Source: an uncultured Prevotellaceae bacterium
GTDB lineage: Bacteria; Bacteroidota; Bacteroidia; Bacteroidales; Bacteroidaceae
Length of the DNA: 64,000 nt
Assembly: GCA_947165505.1 (NCBI GenBank)
Contig: CAMVAT010000008.1
Location: 1-64,000, forward strand
Reading direction: 5' to 3'
The position numbers and the translations under genes are program-made. The notes beneath the pieces are model-generated. The model made no database searches. It was not told the DNA's origin and saw nothing but the letters and a program-made list of their open reading frames with translations. Position 1 is the first letter of the stretch; every line of letters starts with the position of its first letter. This document shows, in pieces, positions 45,922 to 54,084 of this stretch.

Positions 45922-46478
45922 TGACTGAACAGGTTCTTTTGCAACAGGTCATTCATGGCGACCGCACGGCACAGCGCGAGTTGTATAGCCGCTATTCGGG
46001 ATGTGCCGCATCGGTAGCGATGCGGTATGTGGCCGATACGGAGGCCATGAAAGATGTGCTGCAAGAGAGCTTTGTCAAGATCTTTACATCCCTTTCGCAG
46101 TTCGAATACCGGGGCGAGGGCTCCCTCAAGGCGTGGGTGATGCGCATCGTGGTCAATATGTCGCTCAATTACCTGAAACGGCGGGCCAGGTTCGTTGAGG
46201 CTGAACGGATACCTGACGTGCCCGACGACCACGACGAGGAACCCGACCTGATGCGGGTACCGCCGGAACGGCTGATGGCGATGATCGGCGAACTGCCCCC
46301 AGGCTACCGCACGGTGCTCAACCTCTTTGTCTTTGAGCGCAAAAGCCACCAAGAAATCGCACGTCTGTTGGGCATCAAGGAAAACTCTTCCGCCTCACAA
46401 TATCTGAGGGCTAAAAAATTACTCGCTAAAAAAATTAAGAATTATATCCGTGACAACGATGAAGAGAGACTCATTTGA
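45918..46478 (+). CDS. ECF-type RNA polymerase sigma factor
   Basis: 186 aa; DTEAMKDVLQESFVKIFTSLSQF, KAWVMRIVVNMSLNYLKRR, LPPGYRTVLNLFVFERKSHQEIARLLGIKENSSASQYLRAK. Confidence 0.93.
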   Translation: MMTEQVLLQQVIHGDRTAQRELYSRYSGCAASVAMRYVADTEAMKDVLQESFVKIFTSLSQFEYRGEGSLKAWVMRIVVNMSLNYLKRRARFVEAERIPDVPDDHDEEPDLMRVPPERLMAMIGELPPGYRTVLNLFVFERKSHQEIARLLGIKENSSASQYLRAKKLLAKKIKNYIRDNDEERLI

Positions 46479-47931
46479 ACAACAACTCCGCGACCGACTC
46501 GACGGTTACGAGCCGCAGGTGCCAGAAGACCTGTGGCAGGAGATTGACGTGCGCCTCTCTTCCGATGAGACGCTGTCGCAAACAGAAGCCGCACGGCCCT
46601 CGCAGGTGGCTCCGTCGGGGCGTACCTTCAGACGGCCCTTGTGGTGGATCTCTGCCGCTGCTGCCGTGGCGCTGGTCGTCGTCTTGTGGCCCTCAGACGA
46701 TATCATTTCCGATGGTAATCCCACTCAGCAACCTGTCGCCGTCAACGACACACTCTCTGCCCCCTCTGACACACGCCTTTCTGACAATGGAAGTCCCTCT
46801 GACACACGCCTTTCTGACGGCGGAAGTCCCTCTGACACACGCCCCCTAACACCCCCTCCTGGCTCCCCCGTTTGGCGGGGGAGAGCAACCTCTAACTTAG
46901 AGGGGGAACGGAGTTACCTCTCCAATAGCGACACCCCCAATAATGTCTCAAGTAGCGGCTCCAACCTCGTATCTCAATCGGATGTCGCAAGCCTCGTATC
47001 TCAATCGGATGTCACAAGCAGCGGCTCCAACCTCGTATCCCATTCGGATGTCGCAAGTAGCGGATCCCCCTCTAAGTTAGAGGGGGACGGGGGGCGTGTG
47101 TCTCAGCCCTCCCAGCCGTCCCAGCTCTCCCAACAGCCCCAGCTCTCCCAGCCGTCCGACACCCTCTCTGTCACCTCCCGTGATAATCCTGTCCCTCATC
47201 TCGCTCAGGACAATCTTCCTCAGCTCGTGCCCCCCTCTTTCGGAGGGGGCCCGGGGGAGGCCTCTCCGGGGGAGGCCTACCAACTCTCCCTCTTCGCCTC
47301 CAACGCTTTCGGTCGTGGTGGCGATGCCTCGGCGGTATATATGAATCCTGTCTTAGCCAATTCTTATTATCAGGCCTACGAGAATGCGCCTTCCCACCAC
47401 CAAGCCATGGCACCCCGTTACGAGTTGGTTGGCTATCAGGAAACGGTTGACCACCACAGGCCTGTACAGGTCGGACTCTCTGCCAGTTTCCCGCTGTCTG
47501 GCCGCTGGGCGATACAGACGGGGCTCACCTATAGCTGGCTCACGTCCGACTTCTCGCACATCATGCCAAGTACCACCATCACCGACCATCAGACATTACA
47601 GTATTTAGGCGTGCCCCTGAATGTAGCCTACCGTGTTTGGAGCAGCGGCTCCTTCTCTGTCTATACCGCCGTGGGGGGTGCAGTGCTGTTCAATACAATG
47701 GCCCGTGTCTCTACTGATGGCATCAAGAAACCTTTGCGGCACGACCGCCTGCAGTGGTCGGCAAGTGCAGTGGTCGGCGCCGAATATGCGTTTCTGCGCA
47801 CTTGGTCGCTCTATGTCGAACCGGGACTGACCTATTACCCCGACAACGGCAGCGATATCGAAAACTTTTTCAAGGACAAACCCCTCAACGGCAGTCTTCA
47901 AATGGGCTTCAGGTATCGTTTTGGAAAATAA
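46459..47931 (+). CDS. Anti-sigma-like N-terminus, one TM segment, low-complexity linker and C-terminal outer-membrane beta-barrel
   Basis: RDSFEQQLRDRLDGYEPQVPEDLWQEIDVRL; RPLWWISAAAAVALVVVLW; barrel VGLSASFPLSGRWAIQTGLTYSWLTSDFSH..LQMGFRYRFGK. Confidence 0.85.
   Translation: MKRDSFEQQLRDRLDGYEPQVPEDLWQEIDVRLSSDETLSQTEAARPSQVAPSGRTFRRPLWWISAAAAVALVVVLWPSDDIISDGNPTQQPVAVNDTLSAPSDTRLSDNGSPSDTRLSDGGSPSDTRPLTPPPGSPVWRGRATSNLEGERSYLSNSDTPNNVSSSGSNLVSQSDVASLVSQSDVTSSGSNLVSHSDVASSGSPSKLEGDGGRVSQPSQPSQLSQQPQLSQPSDTLSVTSRDNPVPHLAQDNLPQLVPPSFGGGPGEASPGEAYQLSLFASNAFGRGGDASAVYMNPVLANSYYQAYENAPSHHQAMAPRYELVGYQETVDHHRPVQVGLSASFPLSGRWAIQTGLTYSWLTSDFSHIMPSTTITDHQTLQYLGVPLNVAYRVWSSGSFSVYTAVGGAVLFNTMARVSTDGIKKPLRHDRLQWSASAVVGAEYAFLRTWSLYVEPGLTYYPDNGSDIENFFKDKPLNGSLQMGFRYRFGK
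46770..47275. repeat. Cluster of degenerate tandem repeats and palindromic repeat copies in coding sequence
   Basis: ccctctgacacacgcctttctgac..., cctcgtatctcaatcggatgtcgcaag..., ccccctctaagttagaggggg. Confidence 0.9.
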
Positions 47932-47978
47932 TTATGCGAAAAATATCCCGATTATTTGTGTGTTGCATTTTTTTTTGC

Positions 47979-47986
47979 TACATTTG
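47979..47986 (+). promoter_or_regulatory. Bacteroidetes promoter -7 box (TACATTTG) for lutABC, with upstream ttg near -33
   Basis: TACATTTG at 47979; ttg at 47963. Confidence 0.6.
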
Positions 47987-48041
47987 CCACAATCTAGTGA
48001 AAGACAAACAACAATCTATTAGCAAACTTATATTTTAATAC

Positions 48042-48779
48042 ATGAAAATCGGTCTATTTATCCCTTGTTATGTCGATGCCCTCTATCCTGAAGTGGGTGT
48101 CGCTACCTACAAGTTGCTCAAACACTACAATGTCGATGTCACCTATCCTTTAGGACAGACATGCTGCGGGCAACCACAGGCTAATGGCGGATTCCAACGT
48201 ATGTCGGAGCCGCTCATCGAGAAATACGAGAATATGTTCAAGGAGTTCGACTATGTGGTCGCTCCCTCCGCTTCATGTGCCGCTTTCGTGCGATGCTTCC
48301 ACCCCGAAATCATGAAAGGGAAGATGGAATGTACCACCGCCAAAAAAACGATGGATGTGGTGGAGTTCCTGCACGATGTGCTCAAAGTGAAAGAGGTGCC
48401 GGGCAAGTTCCCCCACAAGGTCAGTGTGCATAACTCATGCCACGGCGTGCGCGAACTGGGCCTCTCGTCGCCCTCCGAGCGCAATATCACTCCGTTCAAC
48501 AAAATCATCGACCTGCTCAACATGGTCGAGGGCATAGAGATACACGAACCCGAGCGCAAAGACGAGTGCTGCGGATTCGGAGGCCTCTTCTCGGTCGAGG
48601 AGACGGATGTCTCCACACGCATGGGCATCGACAAGGTGCAGCGTCATATCGACACCGGTGCCGAATATGTGACCGGACCCGACAGCTCGTGCCTGATGCA
48701 CATGGCGGGCGTGGCCAAAAGGCAAGACATGAAGATTGAGTTTATTCACGTAGTAGAAATTTTAGCAGCAGGACTATGA
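48042..48779 (+). CDS. lutA: Lactate utilization Fe-S oxidoreductase subunit
   Basis: 245 aa; CYVDALYPEVGVATYKLLKHYNVDVTYPLGQTCCGQPQANGG; CCGFGGLFSVE. Confidence 0.93.
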   Translation: MKIGLFIPCYVDALYPEVGVATYKLLKHYNVDVTYPLGQTCCGQPQANGGFQRMSEPLIEKYENMFKEFDYVVAPSASCAAFVRCFHPEIMKGKMECTTAKKTMDVVEFLHDVLKVKEVPGKFPHKVSVHNSCHGVRELGLSSPSERNITPFNKIIDLLNMVEGIEIHEPERKDECCGFGGLFSVEETDVSTRMGIDKVQRHIDTGAEYVTGPDSSCLMHMAGVAKRQDMKIEFIHVVEILAAGL

Positions 48780-50146
48780 GCACAGTACATGCAAAGAGAA
48801 GCCACGAGTTTCTGAAAGATACAGAGAAAATCAAACGCCACGACAAGACATTCTGGGGCGTACGCGATAAGAGAGACATCATGGCACAGGGACTGCCCGA
48901 ATGGGAAGACCTGCGCGAACTGGCCAGCCGCATCAAGATGCACACAGCCACACACTTGGCCGACTACCTCGAGAAATTCTCTAAAAACCTCGAGAGCCGC
49001 GGCGTGCACGTGCACTGGGCAAAGGATGCTGAGGAGTTCAACGAGATTGTGCTCGGCATTCTCAAAGACCATAATGCCAAGAAACTGGTCAAGAGCAAGA
49101 GCATGCTCACCGAGGAGTGCGAGATGAACCCCTACCTGGAGAAAAACGGCATCGACGTGGTGGAGACCGACCTGGGCGAGCGCATCATTCAGCTCATGGA
49201 TCAGAAGCCATCGCATATCGTCATGCCCGCACTGCACATCTCGCGCGATGCCATCGGCGAGGAGTTCGAGAAGCGCGGCATCAGTAAGGAGATAGGCAAT
49301 CACGACCCCACCTACCTGACACGCTGCGCACGCTACCACCTGCGCGACGAGTTCATGAAGGCCGACGCTGGTCTCACAGGCTGCAACTTCGGCGTGGCTG
49401 CCACCGGCGACGTGGTGGTGTGCACCAACGAGGGCAATGCCGACATGAGCACCTCGATGCCTAAACTGCATATCGTGGCCATGGGACTGGAGAAGATCGT
49501 GCCCGACTACGACTCGCTCGCTGTCTTCCAGCGACTGCTCTGCCGCAGCGGCACCGGACAGCCTACCACCACCTATACGGCTCACTTCGAGAAAGCGCGG
49601 CCGGGGGCTGAGATGCACGTGGTGCTCGTGGATAACGGGCGCAGCGACATCATCGCCAGCGAGCAGCACTGGCAGACGCTCAAGTGCATACGCTGTGGCG
49701 CCTGCATGAACACCTGTCCGGTCTATCGGCGCAGCACGGGCTACAGCTATACCTATTTCATTCCTGGACCCATCGGCATCAACCTCGGCATGCTCAAGAA
49801 TCCCGACAAATACTACGACAACGTGTCGGCATGCTCGCTCTGCCTGTCGTGCTCGAATGTATGTCCGGCCAAGGTCGATCTCGGCGAGCAGGTATATAAG
49901 TGGCGCCAGCAGATGGAGGAGTTCGGACATGCCTCGAGCGAGAAGAAATGGATGTCGCGCGGCATGAGCCTCATCTTCAACCACACGTGGATGTACAACT
50001 CCGCGCTCTGGTGGTCGCCTGTGGCCAACCATGTGCCGCGCTTCCTCATGTATTGCAAGCTCAACGGCTGGGGACAGGGACACGAGATGATGCGGTTCCC
50101 CAAGAAACCCTTCCACGTGCTCTGGAAAAAAGGAAAAGTGAAATAA
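48776..50146 (+). CDS. lutB: Lactate utilization iron-sulfur protein
   Basis: 456 aa; CIRCGACMNTCPVYRRSTGYSY, CSLCLSCSNVCPAKVDLGEQ; 4-bp overlap with lutA. Confidence 0.95.
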   Translation: MSTVHAKRSHEFLKDTEKIKRHDKTFWGVRDKRDIMAQGLPEWEDLRELASRIKMHTATHLADYLEKFSKNLESRGVHVHWAKDAEEFNEIVLGILKDHNAKKLVKSKSMLTEECEMNPYLEKNGIDVVETDLGERIIQLMDQKPSHIVMPALHISRDAIGEEFEKRGISKEIGNHDPTYLTRCARYHLRDEFMKADAGLTGCNFGVAATGDVVVCTNEGNADMSTSMPKLHIVAMGLEKIVPDYDSLAVFQRLLCRSGTGQPTTTYTAHFEKARPGAEMHVVLVDNGRSDIIASEQHWQTLKCIRCGACMNTCPVYRRSTGYSYTYFIPGPIGINLGMLKNPDKYYDNVSACSLCLSCSNVCPAKVDLGEQVYKWRQQMEEFGHASSEKKWMSRGMSLIFNHTWMYNSALWWSPVANHVPRFLMYCKLNGWGQGHEMMRFPKKPFHVLWKKGKVK

Positions 50147-50168
50147 TCTACATCTATTTATTCTGTAG

Positions 50169-50204
50169 TATCTATAGCCCCTATAATATCTATAGCCCCT
50201 ATAA
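50169..50204. repeat. 18-bp unit in tandem x2 (tatctatagcccctataa) between lutB and lutC
   Basis: Direct reading. Confidence 0.95.
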
Positions 50205-50217
50205 AAAGAATCATTCA

Positions 50218-50793
50218 ATGAAAAAAGAAGAACTATTCGACAAACTGCGCCGCAACACGCGCGAACAGTTTGATATGCCCGACCTCACTATCAAGGCCAT
50301 CACCTATCCCGACACGGTGAAACAGTTTATCGAGATGAGCCAGACGGTGGGCGGTAAAGTGAAATGTATCAAAAAAGAGGATGATGTCAACAAAATCATC
50401 CGTGAACTCTATCCCGAGGCCAAGGTGTTCGCTTCCAATGTGCCGGGCATCGAGGCCGACCTTAACCCCGACACCGTGGCAGAGGCGAAAGACCTCAACG
50501 GCACCGACGTGGGCATCCTGCAAGGCGAACTGGGCGTGGCCGAGAACGGGTGCATCTGGATTCCGCAGACGATGAAGGAGAAGGCTATCTGCTTCATCTC
50601 TGAGGAACTGGTCATCCTGCTCGACCGCAAGAATATCGTCAACAATATGCACGAGGGTTACAAACGCATCCGTGTGCCCGAATTGGGTTACGGCTGTTGG
50701 ATCAGCGGTCCCTCAAAAACCGCCGACATCGAGCAGGCGCTCGTCATGGGCGCACAGGCCGCGCGCGGCGTCACCGTACTGATAATTGATTAG
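50218..50793 (+). CDS. lutC: LUD-domain lactate utilization protein
   Basis: 191 aa from MKKEELFDKLRRNTREQFDMPDL; the longer ORF start at 49900 is antisense/overlap. Confidence 0.9.
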   Translation: MKKEELFDKLRRNTREQFDMPDLTIKAITYPDTVKQFIEMSQTVGGKVKCIKKEDDVNKIIRELYPEAKVFASNVPGIEADLNPDTVAEAKDLNGTDVGILQGELGVAENGCIWIPQTMKEKAICFISEELVILLDRKNIVNNMHEGYKRIRVPELGYGCWISGPSKTADIEQALVMGAQAARGVTVLIID

Positions 50794-51736
50794 GGTAAAC
50801 CTCCCACTCATACTGGTCGTAGCACACGGCGCGGCCGCCGAAGCCCTCCTTCTGGTAGATGAGCGTGGTGTGCAGACCGTAAGGGGTGTCGCCCGGCGAG
50901 ATGCCGAAGTCGATATATCGGTGGGTGGCAAAGTCACGACGGATGATGTGGTCGAACAGCGCATCCACGGCGTGCAGATGCTTGCCCTCGGGCGAACCTG
51001 AGATATACTGGGCGTGTGCCACCTGAGGGGTGACGTAGAGCACGGTGCCTGCCAAGGGCGTTCCATCCGCTTTCCGGGCCAGATACAAGCGTATCTCGTC
51101 CGGAAAGCGTTTTTTTAGCAGCTGTATCTCTGCCAGACTGTGTACGGGCGTCTTGCCGTACGTCTGCATCAGGTTGTCTTCTAATATGTGCCAGAACACA
51201 TCGAAAGCATCGCTCTCCGCTACGGTGATGCCGTCGGTGCGGGCTTTGTTGGCGGCATAGCGGCGGTCGCGGTTCCACTTCACCGGCATGGTGGGTATGA
51301 GGGCCGACGAGGCATCGCGGCGGGTCAGCCGTGCGTGGCATACGGCATGCAGCGCATACAGGTCTTCCTCGGCTGGGTAGCGGTGGTAGATATGGGGCAC
51401 AGGCTTATACGTCACGCGGCGAATCCCCACGTCGTGCAGGTGTCGGTTCAGCGCCTCCATCATCTCGCAGGCCATCACGGTGGTGCAACGGTCGCCCATG
51501 ATCAGTCCGCCGTAGGTCAGTCCACGGTGTGAACAGAGCTTGTCGCCCTGCACGTGGGCGGGCATCACGGCTGCCAACCGTCCGCCGTCGTCGTACCACA
51601 TGAGCGAATGGTCTGCAAACCGGTCGCTATGATAGTCCATGTAGCGGCGGTCTATCAGAAACGTCCCGTTTCTCGAGGCGGCCACAAACGCATTCCATTC
51701 CGCCGCCTGCTCCGGATGATATAGTTTACAATTCAC
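50771..51736 (-). CDS. FemAB/GNAT-type acyltransferase-like protein
   Basis: 321 aa; EWNAFVAASRNGTFLIDRRYMDYHSDRF; VLYVTPQVAHAQYISGSPEGK. Confidence 0.75.
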   Translation of the reverse strand: MNCKLYHPEQAAEWNAFVAASRNGTFLIDRRYMDYHSDRFADHSLMWYDDGGRLAAVMPAHVQGDKLCSHRGLTYGGLIMGDRCTTVMACEMMEALNRHLHDVGIRRVTYKPVPHIYHRYPAEEDLYALHAVCHARLTRRDASSALIPTMPVKWNRDRRYAANKARTDGITVAESDAFDVFWHILEDNLMQTYGKTPVHSLAEIQLLKKRFPDEIRLYLARKADGTPLAGTVLYVTPQVAHAQYISGSPEGKHLHAVDALFDHIIRRDFATHRYIDFGISPGDTPYGLHTTLIYQKEGFGGRAVCYDQYEWEVYPNQLSVR

Positions 51737-52178
51737 TTTTTGTTGTTAAGGTGCAAGGGAGGGGCTGGGGGTGGGTCTTCACCTCTTCGAGAAACTCCTC
51801 ATAATCTCGGATATAGTCGTCCTCGTCAAACCGTTCCGAGGCCAGCGACAGGCACACGGCACCCGATGAGAAGTCGTCGAGCGTGCGCCAGATGCCCGTC
51901 TCTATCAGCAATCCCTGATAGGGGTGGTTCAGCAGGTAGGTCTCTTTTGTGTGTCCGTCGTCGAGCGTGACGTGAAAACTGCCGCTGATGGCGACAATCA
52001 TCGTTCTGCACTTCTTGTGCGCATGACCGCCACGGCACTCGCCGCTCGGCACGTCATACACCCAATACACACGCCGTATCTCAAACGGCACATCGGTCAT
52101 CTCTTCCGTAACGGTCAGGTTGCCACGGGGGTCGAATATCTTTTTCAGTTGTATGATGGTTCCGATTTTCTTTTTCAT
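51726..52178 (-). CDS. FdtA/QdtA-type (WxcM-like) cupin sugar isomerase
   Basis: 150 aa; DPRGNLTVTEEMTDVPFEIRRVYWVYDVPSGECRGGHAHKKC. Confidence 0.88.
   Translation of the reverse strand: MKKKIGTIIQLKKIFDPRGNLTVTEEMTDVPFEIRRVYWVYDVPSGECRGGHAHKKCRTMIVAISGSFHVTLDDGHTKETYLLNHPYQGLLIETGIWRTLDDFSSGAVCLSLASERFDEDDYIRDYEEFLEEVKTHPQPLPCTLTTKSEL
51753..51780. repeat. C/G-rich repeat encoding the FdtA-like C-terminal tail
   Basis: caagggaggggctgggggtgggtcttc encodes KTHPQPLPC on the minus strand. Confidence 0.75.
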
Positions 52179-52248
52179 ATCATAATAACGACGGGCAGCG
52201 GTAAATATTATTTTGTTCCTTTAAAATTCGTATTTCATATTATTTCTT

Positions 52249-52256
52249 TACCTTTG
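52249..52256 (+). promoter_or_regulatory. Bacteroidetes -7 box (TACCTTTG)
   Basis: Match to TAnnTTTG. Confidence 0.55.
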
Positions 52257-52272
52257 CACAAAAATACTGAAT

Positions 52273-54084
52273 ATGCGTAGTTTTCTCAAGCGGATAGGTG
52301 TATGGACATACCGGCCGGTGAAGGAGAACCAGTGGTTCTTCTTCTGGATGTTTCTTCTGGGCATGGCCTGCATCCTCACCATCAACCGTTTTGGCAAGCA
52401 CCGGGCGGTCTTTGAACTCTTCATCGACCTCTATCTCTTGTGTGCGGTGCTGTCGATGCTGCCACGGTCGTTGCGCAAAGGGGTCCGAGGCGTTCTCTAT
52501 GTCGTCTTTTACGCCCTGGCTATCGTCGATGTGTTCTGCCGATACCGGTTGGGCTCGCCCATCGGTCCGGCGCTGGTGCAGAATGTACTCTTCACCAATG
52601 CCCGCGAGGCCTCCGAGGCGCTCGCCACCTACGTCACATGGCGCAGCGTATGCTCGCCCGTCTTGGTGGTCGTCGCGCTCTTGCTGCTCCATGTGGCGAG
52701 TGCCTTGGCGCGCTCCTTCGGCAGTGGGCACTCGCGTTGGCACAAGGCGCTCCGTTGGCGGCTGCCCGAGCATCGCCAGTCGGCGGCGGGGTGGGGGTGC
52801 CTGTTGATGGCGGTGCTGTGCGCTCTCTCATCGTTCACCAACAAGCGGTTCCTCTATTATAATATCATCAAGGCCGACACCAATCTCGAGAGTCAGTATT
52901 ATCTGCAGTTGGTGCCATCCACCACCGAGTTTTATCTGCCCGTCTATCGCCTGATGCACGCGCTCAATGTGGTGCGCATCTCGCAGAATGAATTGCGCAC
53001 GCTCGTGGCTCGCGCCGACCGGGTGCAGGTGGACAGTTGCTCCTATCGTTCGCCCTGCATTGTCTTCATCATCGGCGAGAGTTACAACCGTCATCACAGC
53101 GCACTCTATGGGTATGACAAGCCCACCACGCCTTGGCAGTCGGCCATGGCGGCCGACAGTGCTATGACGGTGTTCACCGATGTGGTGGCTCCCTTCCACC
53201 AGACATCCGAGGTGTTTAAATTGGCTTTCTCTCTCTATGGATATGGCGAGAAACGGGCGTGGGCCGACTATCCCCTGTTCACGCAGCTGTTTCTCAAGGC
53301 GGGCTATCATGTGTCGTTCATCACCAATCAGTTCGTCAACGACCCCTCGCAGGATGTGTGGGACTTCAGTGCCGGCAATATCATCAACGAACCTGTCTTG
53401 AGCCAGTCGCAGTTCAGCGACAGAAATGCCGCCCTGCATACTTACGACGAGGGCCTGCTGGCCGACTACGACTCGCTGGGGGTGAAGGGCTATGAGCACC
53501 AACTCGTCATCTTCCATCTGCTGGGCCAGCATGTGGCCTATGCCGACCGTTACCCGACGGCCTACAGCCGCTTCCATGCCGATGATTACAACCGCCCGGA
53601 CCTGACCGACGCCGACAGGCAGGTGCTCGCCGAATACGACAATGCCACGCTCTACAACGACGAGGTGGTGCGCCGCATCGTCGAACTGTTCCGCGACGAC
53701 GAGGCGGTGGTCATCTATATGCCCGACCACGGCGAACTGTGTTTCGACATGGCCAACGAAGGACGTGAGGCTTTCGGTCGCTCGTTTGATGTGAAGACCG
53801 AGAGCGAGATACGGCAGCAGTTCGAGATTCCGTTCTGGATATGGATGTCTGACCGTTACCGCCAGCGTCACCCCGATGTCTATGAGCGGGTGAAGGCTGT
53901 GAGAGACGTGCCTTTCATGACCGACAACATCGACCAGATGCTGCTCTCACTGGCGGGCATCGCCAGCGCCGACTACAGGCCCGACTGCGACCCGCTCAGT
54001 CCGCTCTACGATGCCGGGCGGCCGCGGATGCTGATGGGGCAGATACGCTATGAGCGCGGTGCCGCCGCTATCGCTCCGCAGTAG
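52273..54084 (+). CDS. Sulfatase-fold membrane protein (phosphoethanolamine-transferase-like)
   Basis: 603 aa; CIVFIIGESYNRHHSALYGYDKPTTP, VIYMPDHGELCFD. Confidence 0.9.
   Translation: MRSFLKRIGVWTYRPVKENQWFFFWMFLLGMACILTINRFGKHRAVFELFIDLYLLCAVLSMLPRSLRKGVRGVLYVVFYALAIVDVFCRYRLGSPIGPALVQNVLFTNAREASEALATYVTWRSVCSPVLVVVALLLLHVASALARSFGSGHSRWHKALRWRLPEHRQSAAGWGCLLMAVLCALSSFTNKRFLYYNIIKADTNLESQYYLQLVPSTTEFYLPVYRLMHALNVVRISQNELRTLVARADRVQVDSCSYRSPCIVFIIGESYNRHHSALYGYDKPTTPWQSAMAADSAMTVFTDVVAPFHQTSEVFKLAFSLYGYGEKRAWADYPLFTQLFLKAGYHVSFITNQFVNDPSQDVWDFSAGNIINEPVLSQSQFSDRNAALHTYDEGLLADYDSLGVKGYEHQLVIFHLLGQHVAYADRYPTAYSRFHADDYNRPDLTDADRQVLAEYDNATLYNDEVVRRIVELFRDDEAVVIYMPDHGELCFDMANEGREAFGRSFDVKTESEIRQQFEIPFWIWMSDRYRQRHPDVYERVKAVRDVPFMTDNIDQMLLSLAGIASADYRPDCDPLSPLYDAGRPRMLMGQIRYERGAAAIAPQ

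Noticed and set aside
49900-50217. N-terminal extension of lutC in the ORF track
   Set aside because: Overlaps lutB out of frame; the ATG at 50218 starts the conserved sequence
48746-50218. 490-aa minus-strand ORF opposite lutB
   Set aside because: Antisense to an Fe-S protein with clear Cys motifs
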